Below the pieces are notes generated by a model, which saw only the letters and a program-made list of their open reading frames with translations, had not been told where the DNA came from and made no database searches. A stretch of 57,979 nucleotides of DNA from Desulfovibrio sp. An276 (GTDB lineage: Bacteria; Desulfobacterota; Desulfovibrionia; Desulfovibrionales; Desulfovibrionaceae). The stretch lies in assembly GCF_002159665.1 (NCBI RefSeq), contig NZ_NFJC01000018.1, positions 1 through 57,979 of the forward strand, written 5' to 3'. The position numbers and the translations under genes were made by a program. Shown one piece after another: positions 1-8,261 of this stretch. Within the stretch, counting starts at the first letter, position 1. The number at the start of each line of letters is the position of its first letter.

Positions 1-226
1 AATGCCATGAGTCCCCCAAGCCTTAAGAAGCCACCTATTGGGTACCATCTTATCAGGGGTTGCTCAAAGGGGCTAGATCAAATTTACAGGGCTACGACTG
101 AATGGATACCTGCTTTTTATCCTTTCTCTCGCTCTCCAGGAAAGAGCTCGCAACGGTCATTACAAAAATAAAGATTTCAATATCTTAAGACACCAACCGA
201 TACATTACACTCTCCAAAAGAAAAAA
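1..226. other. Gene-free left edge; possible 3' part of a structured RNA
   Basis: No convincing coding frame is present. The first ~120 bases contain AGCCTTAAG near 19 and AGGGCTACGAC near 88. These loosely recall the 3' half of bacterial 6S RNA, but the spacing is not right and the 5' half would lie outside the window. A covariance search with adjoining sequence would settle it. The rest, up to the transporter start at 227, is AT-rich leader with no clear promoter that I can defend. Confidence 0.2.
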
Positions 227-1512
227 GTGTTATCATATCGTTGGGTAATATTTTCTATATTGGCATTGGCATATTTTTTGGTTTATTTTCACCGAACAAC
301 AGGTGGGGCTGTTTCCGATGAAATCAAGACACTCTTTGGAGTGGATTCTGCTGCGGTTTCTCTGTTAGCTGCTGCCTACCTCTATTCCTATACACTCATG
401 CAGCTTCCCAGTGGTCTTTTGACAGACACTCTTGGACCAAGAAAAGCGGCAACTATATTTATCTGGGTCATCGTTTTGGGATCGCTCCTGAGCGCCTATG
501 CTGCTTATGTATCTGATATCAATCTACTTACAGCCGGAAAATTTGTCATAGGCATCGGCGCAGCCGTAGTCTATATCCCCATAATGAAAATCATTGCAGT
601 CTGGTACCGCAAATACGAATTTGTCTCATTGAGCGGAATATTGCTTTTAGTGGGTAATGTCGGAGGTATCGCAGCAGCCTACCCAATGGTTGCCATGTGC
701 AAAGCATAGGACTGCAGAATACCTATATTGTCCTTGCCATCCTGACTTTTGCTGTTGCCGTGGCAGCAGGATTGCTGGTCCGCAATCATCCCAGTGAAAT
801 GCAGCTGCCAAGCATAGAGAGTATTGTGGCCGAGGAGACAAATAAGCCTGTGGCCGAATCTACTTCTGGCAGTGTCCCCATGGTTGAAGCCCTGAAGCGA
901 ACCTTCACAACTGGCCGGAAATTTTGGCCGCTGGCCGTGTGGTACTTCTTCACCTATGGCACCATTATGTTATGGCAGGCCTTGCAGGCTGGCATGTATT
1001 ATCGGAATGTCTACGGTTGGGACAGCACACAGTTCGGTCTGCTATTGACCCTGGTTGGTGTTGGCATGGTTCTTGGATGTCCTTTGGCAGGATATCTTTC
1101 TGATAAGGTTTTGCGCTCCAGAAAAAAGGTCATCTGTTTTGGTGCAGTTTGCTATACAGCAGTATGGACCGTTATTTGGCTTACGGCAGGCGATCTTGCT
1201 TCTTGGGGTGTGCAGGCTGCTATCAATTTTTGCTTCGGCTTTTTTGGCGGCTTTTTTGTGGTCTGTTATGCGCAGATCAAGGAACTCTTTCCTATCTCCA
1301 TGGCAGGTACATCTACAGCAGCACTCAATCTTTTCCCCTTTGCTGGTGGTACTCTCTTTACAACTGTGGGTGGCCTCACAGTGAAGACCGAGGTGGCATC
1401 GGAATATCTTGGTGAATACCGCACCTTGTGGCTGCTTGCCGTTGTCTGTATGCTCATTGCAACTTTCTGTGCCTTCATCTCGGTGGAGAACAAGGCTGAT
1501 ATCAAACAGTGA
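227..1512 (+). pseudogene. MFS transporter, split by a one-base frameshift
   Basis: Two adjacent frames together spell one major facilitator superfamily permease of about 427 residues. The first (227-709, GTG start) carries the N-terminal helices with the MFS loop motif GLLTDTLGPRKA. The second (697-1512) carries the remaining helices, with the mirrored loop LAGYLSDKVLRSRKK. The break is at 691-700: restoring one G (ATGGTGC instead of ATGTGC) gives a continuous VAMVQSIGLQNTY. The protein would be an inner-membrane solute transporter of unknown substrate. It precedes a methyltransferase gene in the same direction, so it may import a methylated compound (inference). The lesion could be a real mutation or a sequencing error. 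A/T-ending codons are more common here than in most of the window. Confidence 0.8.
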
Positions 1513-1604
1513 TCGTTCTACATTGCACGCACAACATGCAGACAAATGATTCAACAACACCAGCGGTGCTTAACTTCCAACCATCATAGACAATGGAGGA
1601 TTGT

Positions 1605-2654
1605 ATGAATCTCAAGGAACGCGTACTGAACCGGCTTCAGGGAAAATCAGTCGACATCACCCCCGTGGGCTCTACCACTACGTATGGTTGTGTCTGCTTC
1701 ATGAAAGGGTGCAATGTGACAAGGCCAGCTGTAGATACAGATCCCAAGGCATTGGCTCTCATGGCTCTTGCAGGTCACTACATGGGGGGCTTCGACTGGA
1801 TCAAGGCCATGGGATCGGATATCACGGCAGTCAGCCATGTACTAGGCTGTGAGGTGAAGTCAATGGCGCAAGACTCGCCTTACGTCATTACTTCCCATCC
1901 CTATGCAGAAAAAAGTGTAGACGAACTCGACGTACCAGACAATCTGCTTAGTCTGGGGCGTTTGCCCGCCTACAAGGAACAATTCAGAATTCTCAAAGAC
2001 TACAGTGACGTGCTGGCCATCTATGGTGCTTCGGAAGGTCCCTTTACTGCTGCAGCCAACTTGATGGATGTGGTGAATCTCATGCGCTGCACCATCAAAA
2101 AGCCGGATGTTGTGGAAAGGATTCTGCAGGTGACTACCGAGACTCTGGTTCGTTTTGTGAAGTTTGCAGCGGAAAATGGGGCAGATTACTACACCATGGC
2201 AGAGCCTACTACCAGTCCTGATCTCTTTAGCCCCAAGTTCTGGCAGCGCTTTGTAGCACCCTGCATCAAGCGTATTGTGGATGAGTCCCCCATTCCCATT
2301 GTGCTGCATATCTGCGGCAAGACGGATCCTATCATTGGCATGATGTGTGATACCGGGGTGACCGGTATCAGTATTGAGGAAAAGGCAGACATGAAAAAGG
2401 CCGTGGAAATAGCCCATGCAAAGGGTGTTACCGTCTTTGGCAATGTGGCAACAGCCTCCACCCTTTTCACTGGTACTCCCGAAGAGGTGTATGCCGAATC
2501 TACTGCTGCCTTGGAAAATGGCGTTGATTTCCTTTGCCCTGGTTGCGGAATTGGCCCCAACTCGACACTCGATAATATTATCCAGCTGCGCCGGGCACGT
2601 GACGCCCGTTTTGATCAACCCATCTTCCATCCACAAGCAACAGTCTCACTGTAG
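1605..2654 (+). CDS. MtaA/CmuA-family methylcobamide methyltransferase (uroporphyrinogen decarboxylase-like)
   Basis: The protein has about 349 residues. I chose the ATG at 1605 because GGAGG at 1595-1599 sits six bases before it. The fold is the uroporphyrinogen decarboxylase-like barrel used by MtaA, MtbA and CmuA, which move methyl groups between a corrinoid protein and a thiol such as coenzyme M. The zinc-ligand pattern of that family is visible: His and Cys in LHICGKTD and a Cys in LCPGCGIGP near the C-terminus. True HemE has no such Zn thiolate site, so a haem role is unlikely. No corrinoid protein or substrate-specific methyltransferase lies beside it. The only partner is the broken transporter upstream. 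A terminator-like hairpin follows at 2766. Confidence 0.8.
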   Translation: MNLKERVLNRLQGKSVDITPVGSTTTYGCVCFMKGCNVTRPAVDTDPKALALMALAGHYMGGFDWIKAMGSDITAVSHVLGCEVKSMAQDSPYVITSHPYAEKSVDELDVPDNLLSLGRLPAYKEQFRILKDYSDVLAIYGASEGPFTAAANLMDVVNLMRCTIKKPDVVERILQVTTETLVRFVKFAAENGADYYTMAEPTTSPDLFSPKFWQRFVAPCIKRIVDESPIPIVLHICGKTDPIIGMMCDTGVTGISIEEKADMKKAVEIAHAKGVTVFGNVATASTLFTGTPEEVYAESTAALENGVDFLCPGCGIGPNSTLDNIIQLRRARDARFDQPIFHPQATVSL

Positions 2655-2765
2655 CTCGCACCAAGGACTCTTTCACACGAATGCTCAAACATCACTTGAT
2701 GCGAGATTCAAGAGGATGTATGGCCGCCATCAAAATGCTTTGAGACGAATGACATCTTTGCTCAA

Positions 2766-2804
2766 GGGCTCCGGTCTCTCCAAAGGAGAAGCAGGGGCCC
2801 TTTT
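2766..2804 (+). terminator. Rho-independent terminator after methyltransferase gene
   Basis: A GC-rich imperfect stem opens with GGGCTCCGGTCTCTCC, has an AAA loop, and closes with GGAGAAGCAGGGGCCC followed by TTTT. Its closing arm is nearly the same as that of the hsp20 terminator at 3739. Confidence 0.6.
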
Positions 2805-3076
2805 GAGCAATGATGCCTTTGTCATTCTGAAAGGGGAATTTTCTGATCTAGCCCTGTGCTGGTTGGGGATGCCGGGACGCATGCTGGAAGAGAGGCTGCC
2901 TGGTTGAGACTGACGCTACGATAGCCCGTGTCCTCAGGGAAATTCTGGGAGCAAAAGAAGATTGTGAGACTCGCCAGAACAGAGTGCGCAGGGCAGGAGG
3001 AGTTTTCCCTTGAGGCGCGGCCCCTCAATGGATAGGGCTTTTGCGTGCGTCGCGGCATGCAGAAAATCAGAAAAAA

Positions 3077-3105
3077 TTGTTTTCTCCCTCTGTACAAGAT
3101 AGAAT
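3077..3105 (+). promoter_or_regulatory. Sigma70-like promoter of hsp20
   Basis: TTGTTT at 3077-3082 and TAGAAT at 3100-3105 are separated by 17 bases. The predicted 5' leader to the ATG at 3220 is about 105 bases. I see no CIRCE element and no clear heat-shock sigma consensus. Confidence 0.5.
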
Positions 3106-3219
3106 TGTGTTGTATCTATGCTCTTGAAAGAAGGAAAACATGGAGAAGTTGATACCCCATGTAACAATCCCTTCAAAAACTGCTTTGTTGTCAGACAAAT
3201 CTTTTTGGAGGATACAATT

Positions 3220-3696
3220 ATGACACTGTTTGAAAGAACAAATACGTTCCCTACGCTGGCTGGCATGCGTGGTATTTCCAGACTGCACGATGATATAGAC
3301 CGCCTCTTTGGTGGATTCCTTGCAAGGGAACCTTGGCCGGATTTTTCTGCCAGGGATGATATGGCCCTCTTGCCCCAGATCGACTTCAAGAGCGATAACA
3401 AGACCTACACCATGTCCGTGGAGCTTCCCGGCGTCGCTCCCGAGGATGTGAAAATCGAGGTCAATGCCAACGAGCTCACCATTTCCGGCGAAAAGAAGGA
3501 AGAGGTGAAGGAAGACGACAAGACCCATGTGCAGGAAAGGCGCTACGGCTCCTTCATGCGCCGTGTGACCCTGCCCGAGGATGCGGATTGCGATTCCATC
3601 AAGGCTGTTTCCAAAAACGGCGTGCTGACCCTGGAAATCGCACGCAAGGCACCCGAACAGGGCAAGGTCAGAAGCATCGAGGTGCAGAAAGACTAG
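3220..3696 (+). CDS. Small heat shock protein, Hsp20 family
   Basis: A 158-residue holdase that binds unfolding proteins in the cytoplasm without ATP. The start is the ATG at 3220, with GGAGG at 3207-3211. Residues 1-50 form the variable N-terminal arm. The alpha-crystallin domain begins near PQIDFKSDNKTYTM and carries VELPGVAPEDVKIEV and the signature NGVLTLEI near residue 135. The C-terminal tail contains an I-x-V element (IEV), the usual oligomer-anchoring motif. The length is typical for bacterial class A Hsp20. It is monocistronic, with its own promoter and a strong terminator at 3739. Confidence 0.95.
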   Translation: MTLFERTNTFPTLAGMRGISRLHDDIDRLFGGFLAREPWPDFSARDDMALLPQIDFKSDNKTYTMSVELPGVAPEDVKIEVNANELTISGEKKEEVKEDDKTHVQERRYGSFMRRVTLPEDADCDSIKAVSKNGVLTLEIARKAPEQGKVRSIEVQKD

Positions 3697-3738
3697 CCGC
3701 CGTCCAATAGATCGCCGATTCGGACATATTGTACGAGA

Positions 3739-3779
3739 GGGCTCCCGCCTCCCCAATGGGGGAAGCAGGGGCCCTTTTT
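3739..3779 (+). terminator. Rho-independent terminator of hsp20
   Basis: The stem opens with GGGCTCCCGCCTCCCC, has a short AAT loop and closes with GGGGGAAGCAGGGGCCC, followed by TTTTT. Confidence 0.75.
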
Positions 3780-3816
3780 GCTTTGCACTGGCCCCGCGAG
3801 CATCCCATATTCACAA

Positions 3817-3834
3817 TGGTACAAATATCTTGAC
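3817..3834 (+). repeat. 18-bp direct repeat, copy 1
   Basis: TGGTACAAATATCTTGAC occurs here and again at 4121-4138, 304 bp downstream. Both copies are preceded by ACAAT with slightly different spacing. This copy supplies a TTGACC but has no matching -10 element. Confidence 0.8.
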
Positions 3835-4120
3835 CATGGAAGCCCCAGCCCGGGACAGATGTTCCATTGTTCATTGCACCGCCATTTCTTCGTATTTTTA
3901 TTCCATCCTCCAGCCAATGGAAGCCAAAGGAAATGACAAGAGCGTATTTTATCCATGATAACGCCCAAGTATTGACAGTGAACGACTTGAGAGCATGTGC
4001 CACGGGTACTATCGGCAATCCTTGTGCTTGTACGAACACTGTCCGGCCTCCAAAAATCGACACGAGGGCGAGACATCGGCACTTTGCCTGCCTTGTGCGC
4101 GCTCTCTTTTTGCGACAATT

Positions 4121-4138
4121 TGGTACAAATATCTTGAC
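4121..4138 (+). repeat. 18-bp direct repeat, copy 2
   Basis: Identical to 3817-3834. Its last five bases are part of the -35 box TTGACA of the promoter at 4134-4161, so a protein bound to the repeat would affect that promoter. Confidence 0.8.
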
Positions 4139-4161
4139 AGAATCGGGCAGGTCGTTAGAAT
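4134..4161 (+). promoter_or_regulatory. Sigma70-like promoter upstream of the 4274 gene
   Basis: A consensus -35 TTGACA (4134-4139), a 16-base spacer and TAGAAT (4156-4161). The leader to the ATG at 4274 would be about 105 bases. Confidence 0.65.
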
Positions 4162-4273
4162 TTGATTTGAGGCTTCGGGAAAAGGGCCTTTTTCGCGGAA
4201 ACAGTTCCTCTCCCGGGTCCGATTCCCTGTTGTGCCCTGTTTCGCACACACTTTTCACAGAAGGCTTTTGGTC

Positions 4274-4501
4274 ATGAGCGCAACTTCCTATATCCTCCTT
4301 TTGACCCTCTTTCTCACCGAGGGCGGTACCCTTGAGGCCGAACAGGAGATCGATGCAAGCAGCCTGCAGGAATGTCGTGTCGAGGCCAAGAGACAGCAGG
4401 ACGCACTCCTGAGAGAATTTGCCCTTTCCGTGGAAGAACGCGGCATGTGCCCCTTCCGGGATGTAAAAATCCGTTGTGAAAGGCGCAAGGGATCCCAGTA
4501 G
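4274..4501 (+). CDS. Small hypothetical protein, possibly exported
   Basis: A 75-residue protein that I do not recognise. The N-terminus is hydrophobic (YILLLTLFL, residues 6-14) and could be a short signal or membrane anchor. The remainder is charged and helical, with three cysteines (in LQECRVE, GMCPF and IRCERR). The ATG at 4274 follows an AGAAGG. The gene has its own promoter-like sequence, and hairpins occur downstream, which supports real expression. No partner is evident, since the next gene runs on the other strand. Confidence 0.5.
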   Translation: MSATSYILLLTLFLTEGGTLEAEQEIDASSLQECRVEAKRQQDALLREFALSVEERGMCPFRDVKIRCERRKGSQ

Positions 4502-4611
4502 AAGTCCTTTTGGCTGTCACACATCCGCAGTCAGGCGACAAGAACACAAAAAAACGGGCCCATGGCCCGAGACAACTTCTTCCCATGCTCGGGCGTGGGA
4601 GGCCAATATCA

Positions 4612-4657
4612 GCAAAGGGGCGGCGTGATCGAAACCTCGATTACACCGCCCCTTTGC
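4612..4657. terminator. Strong stem-loop between convergent genes
   Basis: A near-perfect inverted repeat of about 20 bp (GCAAAGGGGCGG at one end, CCGCCCCTTTGC at the other) with an AACC loop. It lies between the small gene ending at 4501 and the reductase gene ending at 4727, so it probably stops transcription from either side. The T-run is poor on both strands. Confidence 0.5.
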
Positions 4658-4726
4658 CTTTGTTGTGGATATCACAGACATTGAGCCCTGTAGATGGTGC
4701 CTCTGGCCCTTGCAAAATGAAACGGA

Positions 4727-5881
4727 CTATGCCTGACCTATGTTCAGTTCCCTGACCATTTCCATGCGCTCGACAACATGGACGCCAAAGGGGCAGCGTG
4801 TCTCGCAGCTGCCACAGGAAATGCAGTCCTCCGCCCTTGCGGACAGAGAATTGTAGTGGGCAGTGACAGATGGGGGAACAGTGTCCTGCATGGTGGCAAG
4901 GTCGTAGAGCTTGTTCACCATGGCGATATCGATACCCTGGGGACAGGGTGCGCAGTGGCCGCAGTAGGTGCACTGACCGAAATAGGCGTGGCGGGGAGCG
5001 TTCGCCAGAATGTCTGCGTAGTTCTTCTCCTCGTCCGTGGCCTCCTCGTAGGCAACTGCTGCCATGACGTGCTCTGGCGTATCGTAGCCCACAAGGACGC
5101 TTGCGACAGCAGGGCGGGTCAGGGCGTAGTGCAGGCACTGCACAGGTGTGAGTGCAACGCCAAGGGGAGAAGTGGCAGGGGAGAAGAGGCGCCCGCCAGC
5201 GTAGCCCTTCATGACCGTGATACCGATGTCCTGCTGTTCGCAGAGCCTGTAGAGCTCTGCTCGCTCCGGGTGCATGCCCTTCAGATCCCCTGTGTAGTCG
5301 TCCTTGAACTGTACATCCAGGATGTCCTCGCTTGGCGGCAGAAGATCAAAGGCCGGGTTGATGCTGAAGAGGATTATTTCCACTTCGCCGCTTGCGATCG
5401 CCATCTTGGCAATAGTGGGATTGTGGGTGCTGATGCCGATATGGCGGACAGACCCCTGGCGCTTTTGCTCCTTGGCATAGGCAAGGAACTCTCCGTCCAT
5501 GAGGTTCTGGTAGTCCTCCACAGCGTCCACGTTGTGGAGCATGCCGAGATCGATATAGTCCGTACCGAGACGGGTGAGCAAATCTTCGAAAGCAGGCTTC
5601 ACCTTGTCCATGCCGCGGGTGCGCACGTACTGGCCGTTTTGCCAGGTGGAGCCGAAGTGCCCCTGGATGATCCACTTCTTTCTCTTGCCTGCAATGGCCT
5701 TGCCTATGTTGCTGCGCACATTGGGCTCTGGCATCCAGCAATCCAGGATGTTGATGCCCTGTTCCTCGCAACAGTCGATGACGGCCCGAACTTCCTCCGT
5801 GTTGTGGCGCTCAAGCCATTCGCCTCCAAGGCCGATTTCGCTGACCATGAGGCCTGTCTTGCCCAGTCTTCTGTATCGCAT
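4727..5881 (-). CDS. Aldo/keto reductase-like protein with C-terminal 4Fe-4S domain, atypical active site
   Basis: 384 residues: an aldo/keto reductase barrel (1-280) followed by a ferredoxin-like domain with CTYCGHCAPC and CISCGSCETRC, enough ligands for two 4Fe-4S clusters. In the reductase family the catalytic set is Asp-Tyr-Lys-His. Here Asp47 and His116 (MLHNVD) remain, but the Tyr region reads CWMPEP and the Lys strand reads IIQGH, so the Tyr and Lys appear to be missing. It may use NAD(P)H poorly or catalyse an electron transfer rather than a classical carbonyl reduction (inference). A more canonical relative lies at 40179. The start ATG at 5881 is preceded by GGAGAG. Confidence 0.85.
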   Translation of the reverse strand: MRYRRLGKTGLMVSEIGLGGEWLERHNTEEVRAVIDCCEEQGINILDCWMPEPNVRSNIGKAIAGKRKKWIIQGHFGSTWQNGQYVRTRGMDKVKPAFEDLLTRLGTDYIDLGMLHNVDAVEDYQNLMDGEFLAYAKEQKRQGSVRHIGISTHNPTIAKMAIASGEVEIILFSINPAFDLLPPSEDILDVQFKDDYTGDLKGMHPERAELYRLCEQQDIGITVMKGYAGGRLFSPATSPLGVALTPVQCLHYALTRPAVASVLVGYDTPEHVMAAVAYEEATDEEKNYADILANAPRHAYFGQCTYCGHCAPCPQGIDIAMVNKLYDLATMQDTVPPSVTAHYNSLSARAEDCISCGSCETRCPFGVHVVERMEMVRELNIGQA

Positions 5882-5931
5882 GCTCTCTCCAGCTTGTGAG
5901 CTCGCTCAAAAAAAGTGTCGCGTACCTGTGC

Positions 5932-6537
5932 CTAATCCTCGACCCTGAGGAAGACCTGCATCTCTTCCCTCTCCCAGAGTTTCTGGGCAATGAGGGCATT
6001 ACCCTCTGGGCCCGGATGCACAGCGTCCGTGAGAAGGTCAACAAAGCTCGCCTGCACAAGATCCGGGAAGAGATTGATGCAGGGAACATTGACGCTTTTG
6101 CAGGCTTCACAGGCAAGCGCCCCAAAGGCTTCCAGGGTCCTGTTTGCCTCTTCGTCGGCAACCGGGAAGGGGCAGATGAAGAGTGTGGGGGCGATGGTTT
6201 TGGCCCTTGTGACAAGGCGCAGAACGTCATTGCTCAAGGGAGCAGCACCTGCTCCGCCCTTGATGTCCACTGTGCCTGTACAGAAGGCCAGGCGGGGGCG
6301 AATGCCAGGCATGAGGCGGGCAGTGTATTCCTGCTCGAAGCGGGCCTCTATCTGGGAGAGCTTCTGCCTGCGGGCGCCAAGGTTGTAGAATGTGGCCGGG
6401 GGAAGGGCGTAGGCGCCTTCACGGGCGCCAAGAAGTGCCAGTCTGGAGACAAAGCCTCCGGGCTGCTCGCTATCGTTCACCCCGAGGGTGATGGAATCGC
6501 CAAAGAAGAACCAGGTATCTGTGTGTTCGCGTCCCAA
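5932..6537 (-). CDS. SGNH/GDSL-type hydrolase
   Basis: A 201-residue esterase or lipase-like protein. Block I is FFGDSITLG with nucleophile Ser15. Block V is [10 protein letters not shown] with Asp171 and His174 completing the triad. The oxyanion block usually written GxND is not recognisable (CTGTVD stands near it). A TTG start at 6537 fits best because AAGGAGG lies just upstream. The substrate cannot be read from sequence. There is no signal peptide, so it is cytoplasmic. It lies 50 bases upstream of the reductase gene on the same strand and may share its transcript. Confidence 0.8.
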   Translation of the reverse strand: MGREHTDTWFFFGDSITLGVNDSEQPGGFVSRLALLGAREGAYALPPATFYNLGARRQKLSQIEARFEQEYTARLMPGIRPRLAFCTGTVDIKGGAGAAPLSNDVLRLVTRAKTIAPTLFICPFPVADEEANRTLEAFGALACEACKSVNVPCINLFPDLVQASFVDLLTDAVHPGPEGNALIAQKLWEREEMQVFLRVED

Positions 6538-6845
6538 GATTTTCCTCCTTGCCAGGGCAAACTCGGAGGCTTCAAGCCTTCGCAGGCCCTTGCAGTGTTG
6601 GCGCCCTTTCTCTAGTTCTGTCCCCTCTCCTTGTCAATTTGGGATTTTCATTGAAGAAATCGGGAAGGTGGCTGTGGCCTCCTTCTGGTGGGGTAGCCCA
6701 CACGCAATCTGTTCTGTCCTTGGGCATTGCCTACTTGCCGAAAGTGCTTATATTCCTTTGGATCCGCGTCAGGGCCCTGTCCCGAGCCGGACGATCCTCC
6801 CCCCAAAAGGGGGTGCCGCAAACATTCCGCATATGGGAAAATCAC
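6538..6845. other. Divergent intergenic region before hslU
   Basis: 308 bases between two divergent genes. It contains the SGNH gene's ribosome-binding site, a sigma70-like promoter for hslU (6727-6754) and a small CCCCCC-AAAA-GGGGG hairpin just before the hslU start. hslV is not here. Confidence 0.6.
6727..6754 (+). promoter_or_regulatory. Sigma70-like promoter of hslU
   Basis: TTGCCT (6727-6732), a 16-base spacer and TATATT (6749-6754), about 90 bases before the hslU ATG. Confidence 0.45.
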
Positions 6846-8162
6846 ATGAGCACCATGAAACCAAGTGAAATCGTTGCCGAACTTGACAAGTATATCATAG
6901 GCCAGACGAATGCCAAGCGCATGGTGGCCGTAGCCATACGCAACCGCTGGCGCCGCCAGCAGCTGCCGGACGATCTGCGCGACGAGGTGGCGCCCAAGAA
7001 CATCATCATGATGGGCCCAACTGGCGTTGGCAAGACTGAAATCGCAAGGCGCCTTGCCAAACTGAGCTCTGCGCCCTTTGTGAAGGTCGAGGCTACCAAG
7101 TTTACGGAAGTGGGCTATGTGGGCCGCGACGTGGAATCCATGATCCGCGACCTTGTGGAAATAGCCATAGTCCTTGTGCGCGAGGAGGAGACGGAGCGCG
7201 TACAGGCAGCTGCCGAGGCAGCTGCCGAGAGCAGGCTCCTTGACTGCCTTCTGCCCAACAGCGCAGGCTCTGACCAGCATCAGTCCACCAGGGAAAAGCT
7301 GCGCCAGCAGTACCGCCTGGGCGTTTTGAACGATCGCGAGATCGAGATTGAGGTGACCGAACGTCCGGCAGGATCCGTGGACATCATGGCCATACCCGGC
7401 ATGGAACAGGTCGGCAACCAGATGAAGAGCCTCTTTTCCAGGGCCTTTCCCCCGAAGCAGAGCCGCCGCAAGGTCAAGGTGCGCGACGCCTTCAAGATCC
7501 TGCAGCAGGAGGAGACGCAGCGCCTTCTCGACGAGGACAAGATCGTCGAGGAAGCCAAGAAGCGCGCAGAACAGCTGGGCATTGTCTTCATTGACGAGAT
7601 AGACAAGATCGCTTCCTCCGCCAATCAGTCGCGAGGCGCAGATGTCTCCAGGGAGGGCGTGCAGCGTGACCTTCTGCCCATAGTGGAAGGCAGTGCAGTC
7701 AATACCAAGTACGGCATCGTGCACACGGATCACATTCTCTTCATTGCTGCTGGCGCCTTCCATTTCAGCAAGCCAAGCGATCTCATTCCCGAACTACAGG
7801 GCCGCTTTCCCCTGCGCGTGGAACTCGACCCCCTGGGCAAGAACGAGTTTTTGCGTATCCTGCAGGAGCCTACCAATGCCCTCACAAAGCAGTATTCGGC
7901 CCTGCTTGGCACAGAAGGCGTACGCCTGAGCTTCAGCGAGGATGGCCTGGAGGAAATCGCCTCCTTTGCAGAGGAAATCAATACTGCCACTGAGGACATC
8001 GGCGCCCGCAGGCTCTACACCATCATGGAAAAGGTCCTTGCCGACATCAGCTTTGACGCTCCGGAAATGCCCGGAGCCCAGATCATGGTGAACAAAGACT
8101 ACGTGCGCGAGCATCTGACCGATGTGCGCGAGGATCAGGATCTGAGCCAGTATATCCTTTAG
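6846..8162 (+). CDS. hslU: ATP-dependent protease ATPase subunit HslU (ClpY)
   Basis: A 438-residue AAA+ unfoldase that threads proteins into the HslV peptidase. Visible features are the N-terminal [17 protein letters not shown], Walker A GPTGVGKT (57-64), the pore loop [10 protein letters not shown], the variable I-domain (about 105-240), Walker [10 protein letters not shown], the sensor region and the C-terminal tail DLSQYIL that docks into HslV. The ATG at 6846 gives the family-typical N-terminus, though its Shine-Dalgarno site is weak. hslV normally sits directly upstream of hslU. It is absent from this window, so either it lies elsewhere or this HslU works alone. Confidence 0.97.
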   Translation: MSTMKPSEIVAELDKYIIGQTNAKRMVAVAIRNRWRRQQLPDDLRDEVAPKNIIMMGPTGVGKTEIARRLAKLSSAPFVKVEATKFTEVGYVGRDVESMIRDLVEIAIVLVREEETERVQAAAEAAAESRLLDCLLPNSAGSDQHQSTREKLRQQYRLGVLNDREIEIEVTERPAGSVDIMAIPGMEQVGNQMKSLFSRAFPPKQSRRKVKVRDAFKILQQEETQRLLDEDKIVEEAKKRAEQLGIVFIDEIDKIASSANQSRGADVSREGVQRDLLPIVEGSAVNTKYGIVHTDHILFIAAGAFHFSKPSDLIPELQGRFPLRVELDPLGKNEFLRILQEPTNALTKQYSALLGTEGVRLSFSEDGLEEIASFAEEINTATEDIGARRLYTIMEKVLADISFDAPEMPGAQIMVNKDYVREHLTDVREDQDLSQYIL

Positions 8163-8186
8163 CCTGGCACAAAATATTCCTGTGCG

Positions 8187-8225
8187 AAAAGACGGGGTGT
8201 GGATTTTGTTCCACATCCCGTTTTT
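8187..8225. terminator. Bidirectional terminator between hslU and dsbD
   Basis: A stem ACGGGGTGTGGA / TCCACATCCCGT with a TTTTGT loop, flanked by AAAA on the left and TTTTT on the right. It suits both the converging hslU and dsbD transcripts. Confidence 0.8.
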
Positions 8226-8261
8226 CAGTTTGAGCTTTGTTTTGAGGGGGCGGCTGCCCGG

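Larger units (their letters stand above)
2655..3219. other. Intergenic region between methyltransferase and hsp20
   Basis: No gene recognised in 565 bases. It holds a rho-independent terminator (2766-2804) for the upstream gene and a sigma70-like promoter (3077-3105) for hsp20. A reading frame continues past the terminator to 2907, but its codon pattern and sequence give no sign of a protein. Confidence 0.6.
3697..4273. other. Intergenic region with an 18-bp direct repeat
   Basis: No gene recognised in 577 bases. The region holds the hsp20 terminator, two exact copies of an 18-bp sequence (3817-3834 and 4121-4138) and, overlapping the second copy, a sigma70-type promoter for the small gene at 4274. 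Open frames here do not look coding. Confidence 0.6.

Noticed and set aside
1..120. 6S RNA
   Set aside because: Only short matches (AGCCTTAAG, GGGCTACG) at wrong spacing, with the 5' half outside the window. Kept as a low-confidence note only.
3867..4277. A 136-codon frame between hsp20 and the small gene
   Set aside because: It has no ribosome site, contains a clear promoter and a repeat, and its codon use is not gene-like.
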